From positions 62,001 through 126,000 of the forward strand of contig CAVVNN010000002.1 in NCBI GenBank assembly GCA_963749605.1: 64,000 nucleotides of DNA, written 5' to 3'. Shown in pieces: positions 49,412-58,694 of this stretch (position 1 is the first letter of the stretch; every line of letters begins with the position of its first letter). The notes beneath the pieces are model-generated. The model searched no databases, had not been told where the DNA came from, and was given only the letters and a program-made list of their open reading frames with translations. The stretch comes from CAVVNN01 sp963749605 (GTDB taxonomy: Bacteria; Actinomycetota; Thermoleophilia; Solirubrobacterales; 70-9). Both the position numbers and the translations under genes were made by a program.

Positions 49412-51067
49412 ATGCGCCTGATCGAGCGAAGGATCGGCCTCCTCTTCGCCGGCTTCCTGCTCTGCTTCCTCGTCATCGTCGGTCGCGCCTTCTGGTTACA
49501 GGGGGTGCAGGGGGCGAAGCTGGCCTCCGAGGCGGTCTCCCAGCAGAGCGAGGTCGTCACCGTTCCGGGGCTGCGGGGCAGCGTGCTCGACCGTCACGGC
49601 CAGGCGCTCGCCGCCTCCGAGGACGCGGCGACCATCTTCGCAACGCCTTACCAGGTGAAGGACCCGCCTCGGACCGCCGGCAAATTGGCGCCGATCCTGG
49701 GGCTGAGCCAAGCTGAAGTCCTCAGCAGCCTCACCGCCAAATCCGGCTTCTCCTACGTGGCCCGCAGGGTGGACGTGCCGACGGCGGCGCGGATCGCCCG
49801 CCTGCGCCTGCCCGGCATCGGCGAACTGCCAGACAGCAGGCGGGCCTACCCGCAGGGTCAGCTCGCGGGGCAGGTGATCGGCGCAGTCGGCGAGGAAAAC
49901 CAGGGGCTGACGGGTCTCGAGGCGAGCGAGAACTCGGTGCTGAAGGGGGCCGACGGCGAGCGGCGGATCGTCAAGGACGCGCTCGGCGAGCCGATTCGTC
50001 TCGAAACCACGACCGAAGCCAGCGACGGCAAGAGCCTCCAGCTCACCCTCGACCCGGCGATCCAGGCGGAGACCGAACGGGTGCTGGGGGAGGTGGGATC
50101 GACCTTCGCGCCGAAGGGCGCGACCGCGATCGTCGTCGACCCGCGCAGCTCGCAGATCCTGGCGATGGCCAACTGGCCGCCGGTCAGCCTCACCGACCTC
50201 TCCAGCGCCGGCTCCGAAGACCTGATGAACCGGGCAACCGGGTTCACCTACGAGCCGGGCTCCACCTTCAAGGCGTTCACGGTCAGCGCGGCGCTGGAGG
50301 AAAAGCTGGTGACGCCGGAGACCTCCTTCACCCTGCCCCCGGCGCTCCAGGTCGCCGACCGCACGATCGAAGACGCCGAGCCGCGGGGGACCGAAACGCT
50401 GAGCGTCGCCGAAATCCTCTCCCACTCCTCCAACGTGGGCGCGGTCACGATCGGGCTGAAGCTGGGAAGCGACCGCTTCAGCCGCTGGATCGACCGCTTC
50501 GGCTTCGGTCGCCCGACCGGTGTCCAGTTTCCGGCAGAGGAGCGGGGAATCGTGCCGGCGCTGGACGAATACTCGGGGTCGACGATGGGCAACCTGCCGA
50601 TGGGGCAGGGGCTTTCGGTGACGCCGATGCAGATGGTCGCCGGGTACACCGCAATCGCCGACGGCGGCATCCTGCGGCGGCCGCAGCTGATCGAGAAGGT
50701 CGACGGCGAAGTCGTGCACGAGCCACGCGGGAGGCGGGTGATCGAACCTCAGGTGGCCGAACAGGTGCGGACGATGCTCGAGGGGGTGCTGGCCCCCGGC
50801 GGAACCGCTTCGGAGGTGAGCGTTCCCGGCTACACGCTGGCCGGGAAGACGGGGACCGCGCAGGTCGCTGAAAACGGCACCTACTCGGAAACCAAGTTCG
50901 TGGCTTCGTTCATCGGGTTTGCCCCAGCGCAGGACCCCCGGTTGCTGGTGGCCGTGATCGTCGACGAGCCTTCGGGGGGGAACTACTACGGCGGGTCGGT
51001 GGCGGCGCCCGCCTTCGGCAAGATCGCCGCGTTCGCCCTCCCGTACCTCGGCGTTCCCCCGCAGTAG
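49412..51067 (+). CDS. ftsI: Peptidoglycan transpeptidase FtsI (PBP)
   Basis: 551 residues. One N-terminal membrane anchor (IGLLFAGFLLCFLVIVG), a dimerisation domain (GLRGSVLDRHGQALAASEDA) and a transpeptidase domain with nucleophile Ser in GSTFKAFT near residue 286, SSN in SHSSNVGAV near 343 and KTGT near 477. It makes septal cross-links with FtsW. No PASTA domains are present. It lies 12 nt after ftsL. Confidence 0.93.
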   Translation: MRLIERRIGLLFAGFLLCFLVIVGRAFWLQGVQGAKLASEAVSQQSEVVTVPGLRGSVLDRHGQALAASEDAATIFATPYQVKDPPRTAGKLAPILGLSQAEVLSSLTAKSGFSYVARRVDVPTAARIARLRLPGIGELPDSRRAYPQGQLAGQVIGAVGEENQGLTGLEASENSVLKGADGERRIVKDALGEPIRLETTTEASDGKSLQLTLDPAIQAETERVLGEVGSTFAPKGATAIVVDPRSSQILAMANWPPVSLTDLSSAGSEDLMNRATGFTYEPGSTFKAFTVSAALEEKLVTPETSFTLPPALQVADRTIEDAEPRGTETLSVAEILSHSSNVGAVTIGLKLGSDRFSRWIDRFGFGRPTGVQFPAEERGIVPALDEYSGSTMGNLPMGQGLSVTPMQMVAGYTAIADGGILRRPQLIEKVDGEVVHEPRGRRVIEPQVAEQVRTMLEGVLAPGGTASEVSVPGYTLAGKTGTAQVAENGTYSETKFVASFIGFAPAQDPRLLVAVIVDEPSGGNYYGGSVAAPAFGKIAAFALPYLGVPPQ

Positions 51068-51089
51068 GGACGAGCGCCTGGGGCGGGCC

Positions 51090-51102
51090 TAGAATCGCCC
51101 GG
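51090..51102 (+). promoter_or_regulatory. Putative -10 element for leaderless murE
   Basis: TAGAAT at 51090-51095 ends 7 nt before ATG 51103; no Shine-Dalgarno sequence is present. It would be an internal promoter of the dcw cluster. Confidence 0.5.
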
Positions 51103-52620
51103 ATGAGGCTGGATGAGCTCGTTGCGGAAGCTGGGGTGGCCCGGACCGTTGGGGATACCTCCGTAGAGGTTGGGGATCTCGCTTACGACAGCCGGAAAGT
51201 TGGGGCTGGGACATTGTTCTTCTGCGTGCCTGGGGAGAGGGTCGATGGGCATGAGTTCGCCTCGGCGGCGGTTGAGACCGGGGCCGCTGGGCTGGTTGTC
51301 GAGCGGGAGCTGGAGCTGGATGCGGCGCAGGTGGTCGTTCCCGACGCGCGGGCGGCGATGGCGCCGCTGGCGGCTCGGTTCTGGGGGGACCCGACGAGCA
51401 AGTTGAAGGTCGTCGGCGTGACCGGCACGAATGGCAAGACCACGACGGCGTTCCTGATCCGAGAGATCCTCGAGGCGGCAGGGATGAAGTGCGGCCTGCT
51501 GGGGACCGTGAAGCAGGTGGTTGGCGGGGTCGAGGAGGAGGCCGAGAGGACCACGCCGGAGGCGATTGACCTGCAGGCGACCTTCCGGCGCATGCTGGAT
51601 GGCGGCGACCGGGCCTGTGCGATGGAGGTTTCCTCGCATGCGCTGGCGCTGCACCGCAGCGACGCGATCCATTTCGAGGTGGCGCTGTTCACGAACCTGA
51701 CCCAGGACCACCTCGATTTCCACGGGAGCATGGAGGACTACTTCCACTCGAAGCGAGCGCTGTTCGAGATGAGGCCGAAGACCTCGATCGTCAACGTCGA
51801 CGACCCGTACGGGAAGCGCCTCGTCCGCGAACTCGAAAGCTCCCCTGGGGAGCTCGACTGCCTCACCTTCTCGGCCGAAGGCGCCGAGGCCGACTACTCG
51901 GCCCGTAATGTCAGTTTCGACCCCGCCGGCGCCCAGTTCACCGTGGCCCATGGGCCGACGGGCCGAAAAGCGGCCTATATCTCCGCGAATCGGCCCGTCG
52001 GCGGGGAAGTGGCGGTGCGGACCGCGCTTCCCGGCCATTTCAACGTCGCGAATGCGTTGGGGGCGTTTGCGGCAGCCACGGCGCTGGGCGTCGGGCCGGA
52101 CGTCGCGGCGGCCGCTCTCGCCCAGGCGGCGCCCCCGCCGGGGCGCTTCGAGCCGATCGAGGAGGGGCAGCCGTTCTCGGTGTTGGTCGACTATGCGCAC
52201 ACCCCCGACTCGCTGGAAAACGTGCTGCGGGCCGCGCGGCGACTGACCGAGGGCCGGGTCATCTCCGTCTTCGGCGCCGGCGGCGACCGCGACCGCGACA
52301 AGCGGCCGAAGATGGGGAGGGCCGGGGCCGAGCTGTCCGACCTCGCGATCGTCACCTCCGACAACCCGCGCTCCGAGGACCCGAAGACGATTGTCGCCGA
52401 GGTGGTGGCGGGGGCGGGCAAGGGGAGCGGGGTGGAGGCGGAGGTGGATCGTCGCGCCGCGATCGCCCTCGCCTTTGCCCACGCGCGAGAGGGCGACACC
52501 GTCGTGATCGCGGGCAAGGGCCACGAGCAGGGCCAGGAGTTCGAGGGGGGGCGCAAGGTCCCCTTCGACGACCGCGAGGTCGCCCGCGCCGAACTGCGGA
52601 AGCTGGCCGGCTCCCCGTGA
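51103..52620 (+). CDS. murE: UDP-MurNAc-tripeptide synthetase MurE, carrying an inserted palindromic element
   Basis: 505 residues. The ATP loop is VGVTGTNGKTTTAFL near residue 105, with EVSSHALALHR, NLTQDHLDFHGSMEDYF and the C-terminal VFGAGGDRDRDKRPKMG. The DNPRSEDP motif near residue 423 is the signature of meso-diaminopimelate-adding enzymes. It ligates the third amino acid to UDP-MurNAc-dipeptide. About residues 284-300 (PTGRKAAYISANRPVGG) are encoded by a 47-bp palindrome, in a loop just before the ALPGHFNVANAL segment. The stop overlaps murF (GTGA at 52617). Confidence 0.94.
   Translation: MRLDELVAEAGVARTVGDTSVEVGDLAYDSRKVGAGTLFFCVPGERVDGHEFASAAVETGAAGLVVERELELDAAQVVVPDARAAMAPLAARFWGDPTSKLKVVGVTGTNGKTTTAFLIREILEAAGMKCGLLGTVKQVVGGVEEEAERTTPEAIDLQATFRRMLDGGDRACAMEVSSHALALHRSDAIHFEVALFTNLTQDHLDFHGSMEDYFHSKRALFEMRPKTSIVNVDDPYGKRLVRELESSPGELDCLTFSAEGAEADYSARNVSFDPAGAQFTVAHGPTGRKAAYISANRPVGGEVAVRTALPGHFNVANALGAFAAATALGVGPDVAAAALAQAAPPPGRFEPIEEGQPFSVLVDYAHTPDSLENVLRAARRLTEGRVISVFGAGGDRDRDKRPKMGRAGAELSDLAIVTSDNPRSEDPKTIVAEVVAGAGKGSGVEAEVDRRAAIALAFAHAREGDTVVIAGKGHEQGQEFEGGRKVPFDDREVARAELRKLAGSP
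51955..52001. repeat. 47-bp palindromic element inside murE (copy 2)
   Basis: Same arms as at 31810-31856, CCGACGGGCCGA and TCGGCCCGTCGG. Here the inner GCGG and CCGC also pair. It is read in a different frame from copy 1. Confidence 0.9.
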
Positions 52621-53946
52621 ACCTGAGCGCCGAGCAGATCGCCGCGGCGATGGGGGCCGAGATCGTCGCTGCGGGCGGCGCCGGCTCGCCCGAGCGAGGC
52701 GAGATCGACTCGCGCCGTGCTGGGCCGGGCTCGATCTTCTTCGGGCTGCGGGGCGAGAACGTCGACGGAGGGGAGTTCGCAGCCGCGGCGATCGCCGCGG
52801 GCGTCTGGGGCGTCGTGGTCAGCCGCGAGCGGGCCGCGGGCGTGGAGGGGGCGTGGATTTTCGCAGTCGAGGAGCCGCTGGCGGCGCTGCAGGGCCTGGC
52901 GCGCGCCTGGCGCCGTGCGCTCGGCGCTCGGGCGCTCGGCGTCACCGGCTCGGTCGGCAAGACCTCGGTCAAGGACATCGCGCGCGCCCTGCTGCCGGGC
53001 AGGGTGCACGCCAACCGCGAGAACTTCAACACCGAGATCGGGCTGCCGCTGACCCTGCTGGAGGCCCCCGCGGACACCGACCTGCTGGTGCTGGAGATGG
53101 CGATGCGGGGGCCGGGCCAGATCGCCGAGCTGGCCGCGATCGCCGAGCCCGACGTGGCCGTGATCACCAACGTCGGGCCGGTCCACGTGGAGCTGCTGGG
53201 CTCGGTCGAGGCGATCGCGGCGGCCAAGGCGGAGATCCTCGCCGCCCTGCCAGAGGACGGCATCGCCGTCGTCCCGGCCGACGCGGGTGAGCTCGAGCGA
53301 CATCTGGGAGCGGCCCGGCGCCTGCTCCGCTTCGGTCCCGGCGGCGACGTCGAGGTCGCCGAGCAAAGTGTCGAGGAGGGAGTCACCGAAGCGCTGATCG
53401 TCACCCCGGCGGGCAGCGAGCGCTTCCACTTTCCCTTCACCGAGGCTCACAACCTGACCAACGCCCTCGCCGCGGTGGCGGCGGGCGTGGCGCTGGGCGC
53501 GCCGCTCGCCGGGATGGCCGACCGCGCTGCGAGCATAGGATTCTCCCGCTTCCGGGGCGAGCGCCTGGAGCTGGGAGACGGGATCGTCCTCGTGAACGAC
53601 TGCTACAACGCCAACCCGGTGTCGATGCGAGCGGCGCTCGACCACCTCGGCAATCTCGAGGCGGAGCGGACGATCGCGGTCCTGGGCGAGATGGCCGAGC
53701 TGGGCCCGGACGCCGCGGCCTTCCACCGCGAGGTCGGCGAGCACGCGCGAGCGGCAGGGAGTCGACCTCGTGATCGGCGTCGGCGAGCCGGCCCGCGACT
53801 ACGGCCCCGACGAGCTGGTCGCCGGTCCGCAGGACGCCGCCGAGCTGCTTGCGGCGCGGCTGGAGCCGGGCGACGCCGTTCTCGTCAAGGGCTCGCGCTC
53901 GGCCGGCTTAGAGGCCGTCGCCGAGACTCTCGCGGAGCTGGTCTGA
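52617..53946 (+). CDS. murF: UDP-MurNAc-tripeptide-D-Ala-D-Ala ligase MurF, one apparent frameshift
   Basis: 442 residues after removing one extra base at about 53760. Motifs: ARALGVTGSVGKTSVKDIAR (ATP loop), HANRENFNTEIGLPLTLL, EMAMRGPGQIAELAAIAEPD and NDCYNANPVSMRAALDHL. The last 62 residues (VDLVIGVGEPARDYGPDELV through AVAETLAELV) are in the shifted frame. It adds D-Ala-D-Ala to the precursor. The corrected stop (53944-53946) overlaps the mraY start (TGATG). Confidence 0.9.
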
Positions 53947-54920
53947 TGGGGGAAGTCCTGATCGCCGGCATGGCGGCGATGCTGATCTGCATCTTCCTCG
54001 GCCCGAAGTTCATCGAGTTCCTGCGGGTGAAGGAGTTCGGCCAGCACATCCGCGAGGACGGGCCGCAGGAGCACCACGCCAAGGCCGGCACGCCGACGAT
54101 GGGCGGGCTGATCGTCTTCGCCTCGATCTGCGTGCCCTTCCTCGTCCTCTCCGACCGCGACGCCCAGAGCCTGGCCGTCTTCGGCGTTGCGCTCGGCTGC
54201 GCGGCGCTCGGCTTCGCCGACGACTTCATCAAGATCGTCAAACGCCGCTCGCTCGGGCTCTCGGCCCGCTGGAAGCTGCTCGGGCAGCTGGTCCTGGCGC
54301 TCGCGCTCTGGTGGGTGGCGCGCCACGAGGTCGGGCTCGAGCCGGTCCTCTACTTCCGCATCGGCGAGGCCAGCATCGACCTCGGCCCCGTCCTCTACTT
54401 CGTCCTCGTCTTCCTCGTCATCGCCGGCACCTCGAACGGCGTCAACCTCACCGACGGCCTCGACGGCCTCGCCGCCGGCTCCTGCGCGATCGTCCTGCTC
54501 GCCTACACGGCGATCACCTTCGTCACCAACGAGCAGCAGAACCTGGCGCTGCTCTCGGCCTGCCTGGTCGGCGCCTGCATCGGCTTCCTCTGGTTCAACG
54601 CCTTCCCGGCCTCGATCTTCATGGGCGACACCGGCTCGCTCGGACTCGGCGGGGCGATCGGGGCGCTGGCGGTGATGACCCAGACCGAGGTGCTGCTGAT
54701 CATCATCGGCGGCATCTTCGTGATCGAGGCGCTCTCGGTCGCGGTCCAGGTCTTCTCCTTCAAGGCCTTCCGCCGCCGCGTCCTGCTGATGGCGCCGCTG
54801 CACCACCACTTCGAGATGATGGCCTGGTCGGAGACCAAGATCATGCTCCGCTTCTGGATCATCGCCGCCGTCTGCTCGGGCATCGGCTTCACGCTCTACC
54901 AGCAGTCGATTGGGCGCTAG
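53946..54920 (+). CDS. mraY: Phospho-MurNAc-pentapeptide transferase MraY
   Basis: 324 residues, about ten membrane segments. Signatures: GPQEHHAKAGTPTMGGLIVF, FADDFIKIVKRRSLGLSARW, GVNLTDGLDGLAAG, FMGDTGSLGLGG and the MAPLHHHFEM loop. It makes lipid I on undecaprenyl phosphate. ATG 53946 is chosen because the first helix follows and it overlaps the corrected murF stop. The long open frame that joins it to murF results from the frameshift there and is not a fusion. The gene itself is intact. Confidence 0.95.
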   Translation: MGEVLIAGMAAMLICIFLGPKFIEFLRVKEFGQHIREDGPQEHHAKAGTPTMGGLIVFASICVPFLVLSDRDAQSLAVFGVALGCAALGFADDFIKIVKRRSLGLSARWKLLGQLVLALALWWVARHEVGLEPVLYFRIGEASIDLGPVLYFVLVFLVIAGTSNGVNLTDGLDGLAAGSCAIVLLAYTAITFVTNEQQNLALLSACLVGACIGFLWFNAFPASIFMGDTGSLGLGGAIGALAVMTQTEVLLIIIGGIFVIEALSVAVQVFSFKAFRRRVLLMAPLHHHFEMMAWSETKIMLRFWIIAAVCSGIGFTLYQQSIGR

Positions 54921-54977
54921 GCCGGCGGGTCCTGGCGCGGAGTAGCGCACAGGGTCCACGGGCTTGGGCGCGAAACC

Positions 54978-56361
54978 ATGTCTGAGATGAATGCGCCGCC
55001 GCCTGGGAAGTCTCGGCCGCCGCTGCCCGAGGGGCCGTTTCTGGTGGTCGGGCTGGCGCGTTCGGGCCGGGCGGTCGCGCAGCTGCTCGCTGCGCGGGGG
55101 GAGGAGGTGAGGGGGGTCGATTCCGGGCATCCGGCGGGGGCGGCAGGGCTCGAGGGCGTCCGGCGTCGAAGTTGCTCTGGATGCGGATGGATTGGCACTG
55201 CTCGACGGAGCGCGGACGGTCGTCAAGAGCCCCGGGGTTCCCCGGGAGGCGGCGGTGATCGCGGCGGCGCTGGAGCGTGGGATCGAGGTCGTCGGGGAGT
55301 TGGAGCTCGCCTGGCGGGCTGCTGCCGAACCGCTTCGTCGCGGTCACCGGGACCAACGGCAAGACGACCACGGTCGAGCTGCTTGGGCACCTCTACCGCG
55401 ACCGCCGGGGAGCCGGTTGCCGTCGCCGGCAACGTCGGCACGCCGCTCTCGGCGCTGGCCGGCGAGATCGACTCCGGACGCGACCGTCGTCTGCGAGTGC
55501 TCCAGCTTCCAGCTCGAGGACACCAGTCGCTTTCGCGCCGGAGTGCGCGGTCTTCCTCAACCTCGCCCCCGACCACCTCGATCGCCACGCCGACCTCGAC
55601 GCCTACCTGGCGGCGAAGCTGCGGATCTTCGCCAACCAGGGCAACGACGACGTCGCCGTCTACAACGCCGACGATCCGGCGCTGGCCGGGGTCGACCTCG
55701 GCGGCTGCGCCCGCCGGATCGCCTTCTGCCACGGCGCCGGCCCCGACTGCGAGGTCGCCGTCGCCGAGGGCACGATCTTCTACGACGGCGAGCCGCTGCT
55801 GGCCGGTCGCCGAGCTCGGCCTCTTCGGCGAGCACAACGTCGCCAACGCGATGGCCGCCGCCGCCGCGGCGCTCTCGATGGGGCTCGACCGCGACGCGGT
55901 GCGCGAGGGCCTGCGCAGCTTCGCCGGCGTCCCGCACCGGCTCGAGCAGGTGGCCGAGATCGGCGGCGTCCGCTTCGTCAACGACTCCAAGGCGACCAAC
56001 GTCGCCTCGGCGCTGGTCGGGCTGCGCGCCTTCGAGGGCGGCGTCCACGCGATCCTCGGCGGCAGCGAGAAGGGCGAGGCGTTCGCGCCGCTGGCCGGAC
56101 CCGATTCGCGAGCGCTGCGCCGCCTGCTACCTGATCGGCGCCTCCGCCGACCGCCTTGCCGCCGAGCTGGCGCCGGCGGTCGAGGCCGGGGTCGAGCTGC
56201 ACCGCTGCGCCGACCTCGAGGACGCCGTGCGCCGCGCCGCCGCCGCCGCGCGTCCCGGCGAGGTCGTCCTGCTCTCGCCCGCCTGCGCCAGCTTCGACGC
56301 CTTCGAGAACTTCGAACAGCGCGGCGAGCGCTTCCGCGAGATCGTCGAGGAGCTGCGGTGA
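54978..56361 (+). CDS. murD: UDP-MurNAc-L-Ala:D-Glu ligase MurD, split by seven apparent insertions
   Basis: Removing seven single extra bases near 55158, 55316, 55398, 55472, 55525, 55806 and 56102 restores 458 residues (1377 nt). Segments in order: FLVVGLARSGRAVAQLLAAR, TVVKSPGVPREAAVIAAALE, FVAVTGTNGKTTTVELLGHL, GEPVAVAGNVGTPLSALAGE, LNLAPDHLDRHADLDAYLA, GEHNVANAMAAAAAALSMGL, FVNDSKATNVASALVGLRAF and LLSPACASFDAFENFEQRGE. All functional motifs of MurD are present, so the gene is almost certainly functional in the organism. It overlaps ftsW (GTGA at 56358). Confidence 0.85.
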
Positions 56362-57696
56362 GCGCCCGCGCCGCGACCCTCGGCCGCCTCGGCCAAGCCG
56401 CGCAGGGCGAAGAAGGCGAAGAAGCGCTCCCGCGCCGCCGCTCTGCCGGCCGAGTACAACATGCTGCTCACCGCGACGCTCTGCCTGCTCGCGCTTCGGC
56501 GCGGTGATGGTCTTCTCGGCCAGCTCGACCACCCAGGTCCTCAGCAACGGCGGCCTCTCCAACAGCGCCTACTACCTGAAGCGCACGCTGATGTTCGGCG
56601 CGGTCGGCCTGGTCGTCATGCACCTGACCGCCCGCCACGGGCTGGCGCTGGTCCGCCGCACTCACGCCGGCGATCCTGCGCGCTGCTCGCTCTTCCTGCT
56701 GGTCGCCGTGCTCGGCGTCGGCTCGACCGTCAACGGCGCCAGCCGCTGGATCGGCTCGCGGTTCCTGCAGATCCAGCCCTCGGAGCTGGCCAAGGTGGCG
56801 CTGATCCTCTACGGCGCCGACCTGCTGGCGCGCAAGCCGAAGCGGGCGCGGACGATCGAGGGCATGATGCCCTTCCTCCTCGTCGTCGGCTTCGCCTGCC
56901 TGCTGATCGTGATCGAGCCCGACCTGGGGACGACGATGGTCGTCGCCTTCTCCGTCGGCGCGACCCTGGTCGCGGCCGGCGCCCGCGCCCGCGACCTCGG
57001 CCTGATCGCGCTCGGCCTCGGCTTCGTCGTCGCTGCTGCTGACCGCTGGTCGAGCCCTACCGGATGGCCCGCCTGACCGGCTTCCTGCACCCCGGCGCCG
57101 ACGCCGCCGGCACCGGCTTCCAGGCCGCGCAGGCGAAGATCGCGCTCGGCTCCGGCGGCATCTTCGGCGTCGGCATCGGCAACGGCGTGCAGAAGGCCTT
57201 CTACCTGCCCGAGGCCCACACCGACATGATCTCGGCGGTGATCGGCGAGGAGCTGGGGATGGTCGGCGATCGTCGGCGTCGTCGGCCTCTTCTCGATGTT
57301 CGGCTACGCCGGCCTGCGCAGTCGCCCAGCAGGCGAAGGACAACTACGGCAAGCTGCTGGTCGCCGGGCCTGACCTCGCTGGTCCTGGTCCAGGCGACGA
57401 TCAACCTCTTCGCGGTGATGGGCCTGGCGCCGCTGACCGGAGTGCCGCTGCCCTTCGTCTCCTACGGCAACAGCAGCCTGCTGGCGACGCTGTTCGCGGT
57501 CGGGCTGATCCTCAACGTCGCCCGCGGGGGGACCGCCGGCGCTGGCAAACTGCGCGTCGTCGAGGGCGGACGCGCGCCCGCACGCAAAAGGAGCGGAACC
57601 AGCGGTGGCAAGAGCGGTCAAAGTCGTAGTGGCGGCGGGCGGAACCGCCGGACACGTCGTGCCGGCCATGGCGGTCGCCGCCGAGCTTCGGGCTAG
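56358..57696 (+). CDS. ftsW: Septal glycan polymerase FtsW, split by multiple apparent insertions
   Basis: About 443 codons across three frames. A basic cytoplasmic tail (KPRRAKKAKKRSRAAALPAE) precedes ten membrane segments. SEDS signatures: ASRWIGSRFLQIQPSELAKV, IEPDLGTTMVVAFSVGATL, EAHTDMISAVIGEELGMVG and GVPLPFVSYGNSSLLATLF. Extra bases lie near 56372, 56492, 57033, 57047, 57268, 57331 and 57367, with up to three more between 56660 and 56695. In the terminal frame it would overlap murG by 92 nt, so the true stop may be earlier. It polymerises septal glycan with FtsI. Confidence 0.82.
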
Positions 57697-58694
57697 CGGC
57701 GCCGAGGTCAGCTTCCTCGGCACCCGCGAGCGGATCGAGGCCGAGCTTGTGCCTGCCGCCGGGTACGAGATCGACTTCATCGAGGTGCGCGGGATCGATC
57801 GCGACAATCCACTGCGGGCGGCGGGCGCCGCAGCCGAGGCGCTGCTGGCGGTGGGGGCGGCACGGCGAGCGATCCGGCGCCGGCAGGCCGACGTCGTCAT
57901 GGGAGGCGGTGGCTTCGTCGCGGGGCCGGCTGGGCTCGGCGCAGTCCTCGCCCGCACCCCCCTCGTCCTTACCGAGGCCGACAGCCACCTCGGCCTCGCC
58001 AACCGCCTGCTGGCGAACCGGGCGAGGCGCGTCTGCCTCGCCTTCCCGATCGCGGGACGGGAGGGAGAGCGCTACCTGGTGACCGGGCGGCCGGTGCCCG
58101 CCGCGGTGTTCGAGGCCGACCGCGTCGCGGCCCGGGAGCGATTCGGGATTCCAGCCGAGGCGCGCTGCCTGCTGGTGATGGGCGGGAGCCAGGGGGCCCG
58201 CTCGATCAACCTGGCCGCGGTCGAGGCATTCGCCGAGCGGGGGGAGCGCGATTTCCACGTCGTCCACCTCACCGGGCGGCGCGACTTCGACGAGGTCGAG
58301 CGGCGGCTTGCCGCGGCGCCACACGGCGACCGCTACACCGCTGCTCGCCTACGAGCCCGATCTCGGCGACGCCCTTGCCGCCTGCGACCTGGTCCTGGGC
58401 CGCTCGGGTGGCTCGATCTTCGAGCTGACCGCGGCGGGGCGGCCGGCGATCCTGGTCCCCTATCCGCACGCGACCGCCGGCCACCAGAGCGCCAACGCGG
58501 CCTGGATGGCGGAGGCGGGCGCGGCGATGGCGATCCGCGACGAGGAGCTGAGCGCGGAGCGGCTGGAGGAGGAGGCCGGCCGCCTGCTGGGCGACGGGGG
58601 GAGGCTGGCGGCGATGGCGAACGCTTCGGCCTCGCTCGCCCGTCCCGACGCGGCGCGCAGGGTCGCCGACGAGGTCCTGGCGGCTGCACGATGA
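57605..58694 (+). CDS. murG: UDP-GlcNAc:lipid I transferase MurG, one apparent frameshift
   Basis: 362 residues after removing one extra base near 58340. The GT-B N-terminal loop is VVVAAGGTAGHVVPAMAVAA; GGGGFVAGPAGLGAVL and TEADSHLGLANRLLA follow. The C-terminal donor site is DLVLGRSGGSIFELTAAGRP and PHATAGHQSANAAWMAEAG. It makes lipid II. GTG 57605 has AAAAGGAG 10 nt upstream. The stop overlaps murC (ATGA at 58691). Confidence 0.9.

Noticed and set aside
52617..54920. Apparent MurF-MraY fusion of 767 residues
   Set aside because: The joint between the two is Arg-rich nonsense created by one extra base at 53760; the proper MurF end is present in the next frame and mraY has its own start.
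54978..56361. Programmed frameshifting in murD
   Set aside because: Seven shifts in one gene at unrelated sequences cannot be programmed; extra-base errors explain them all.
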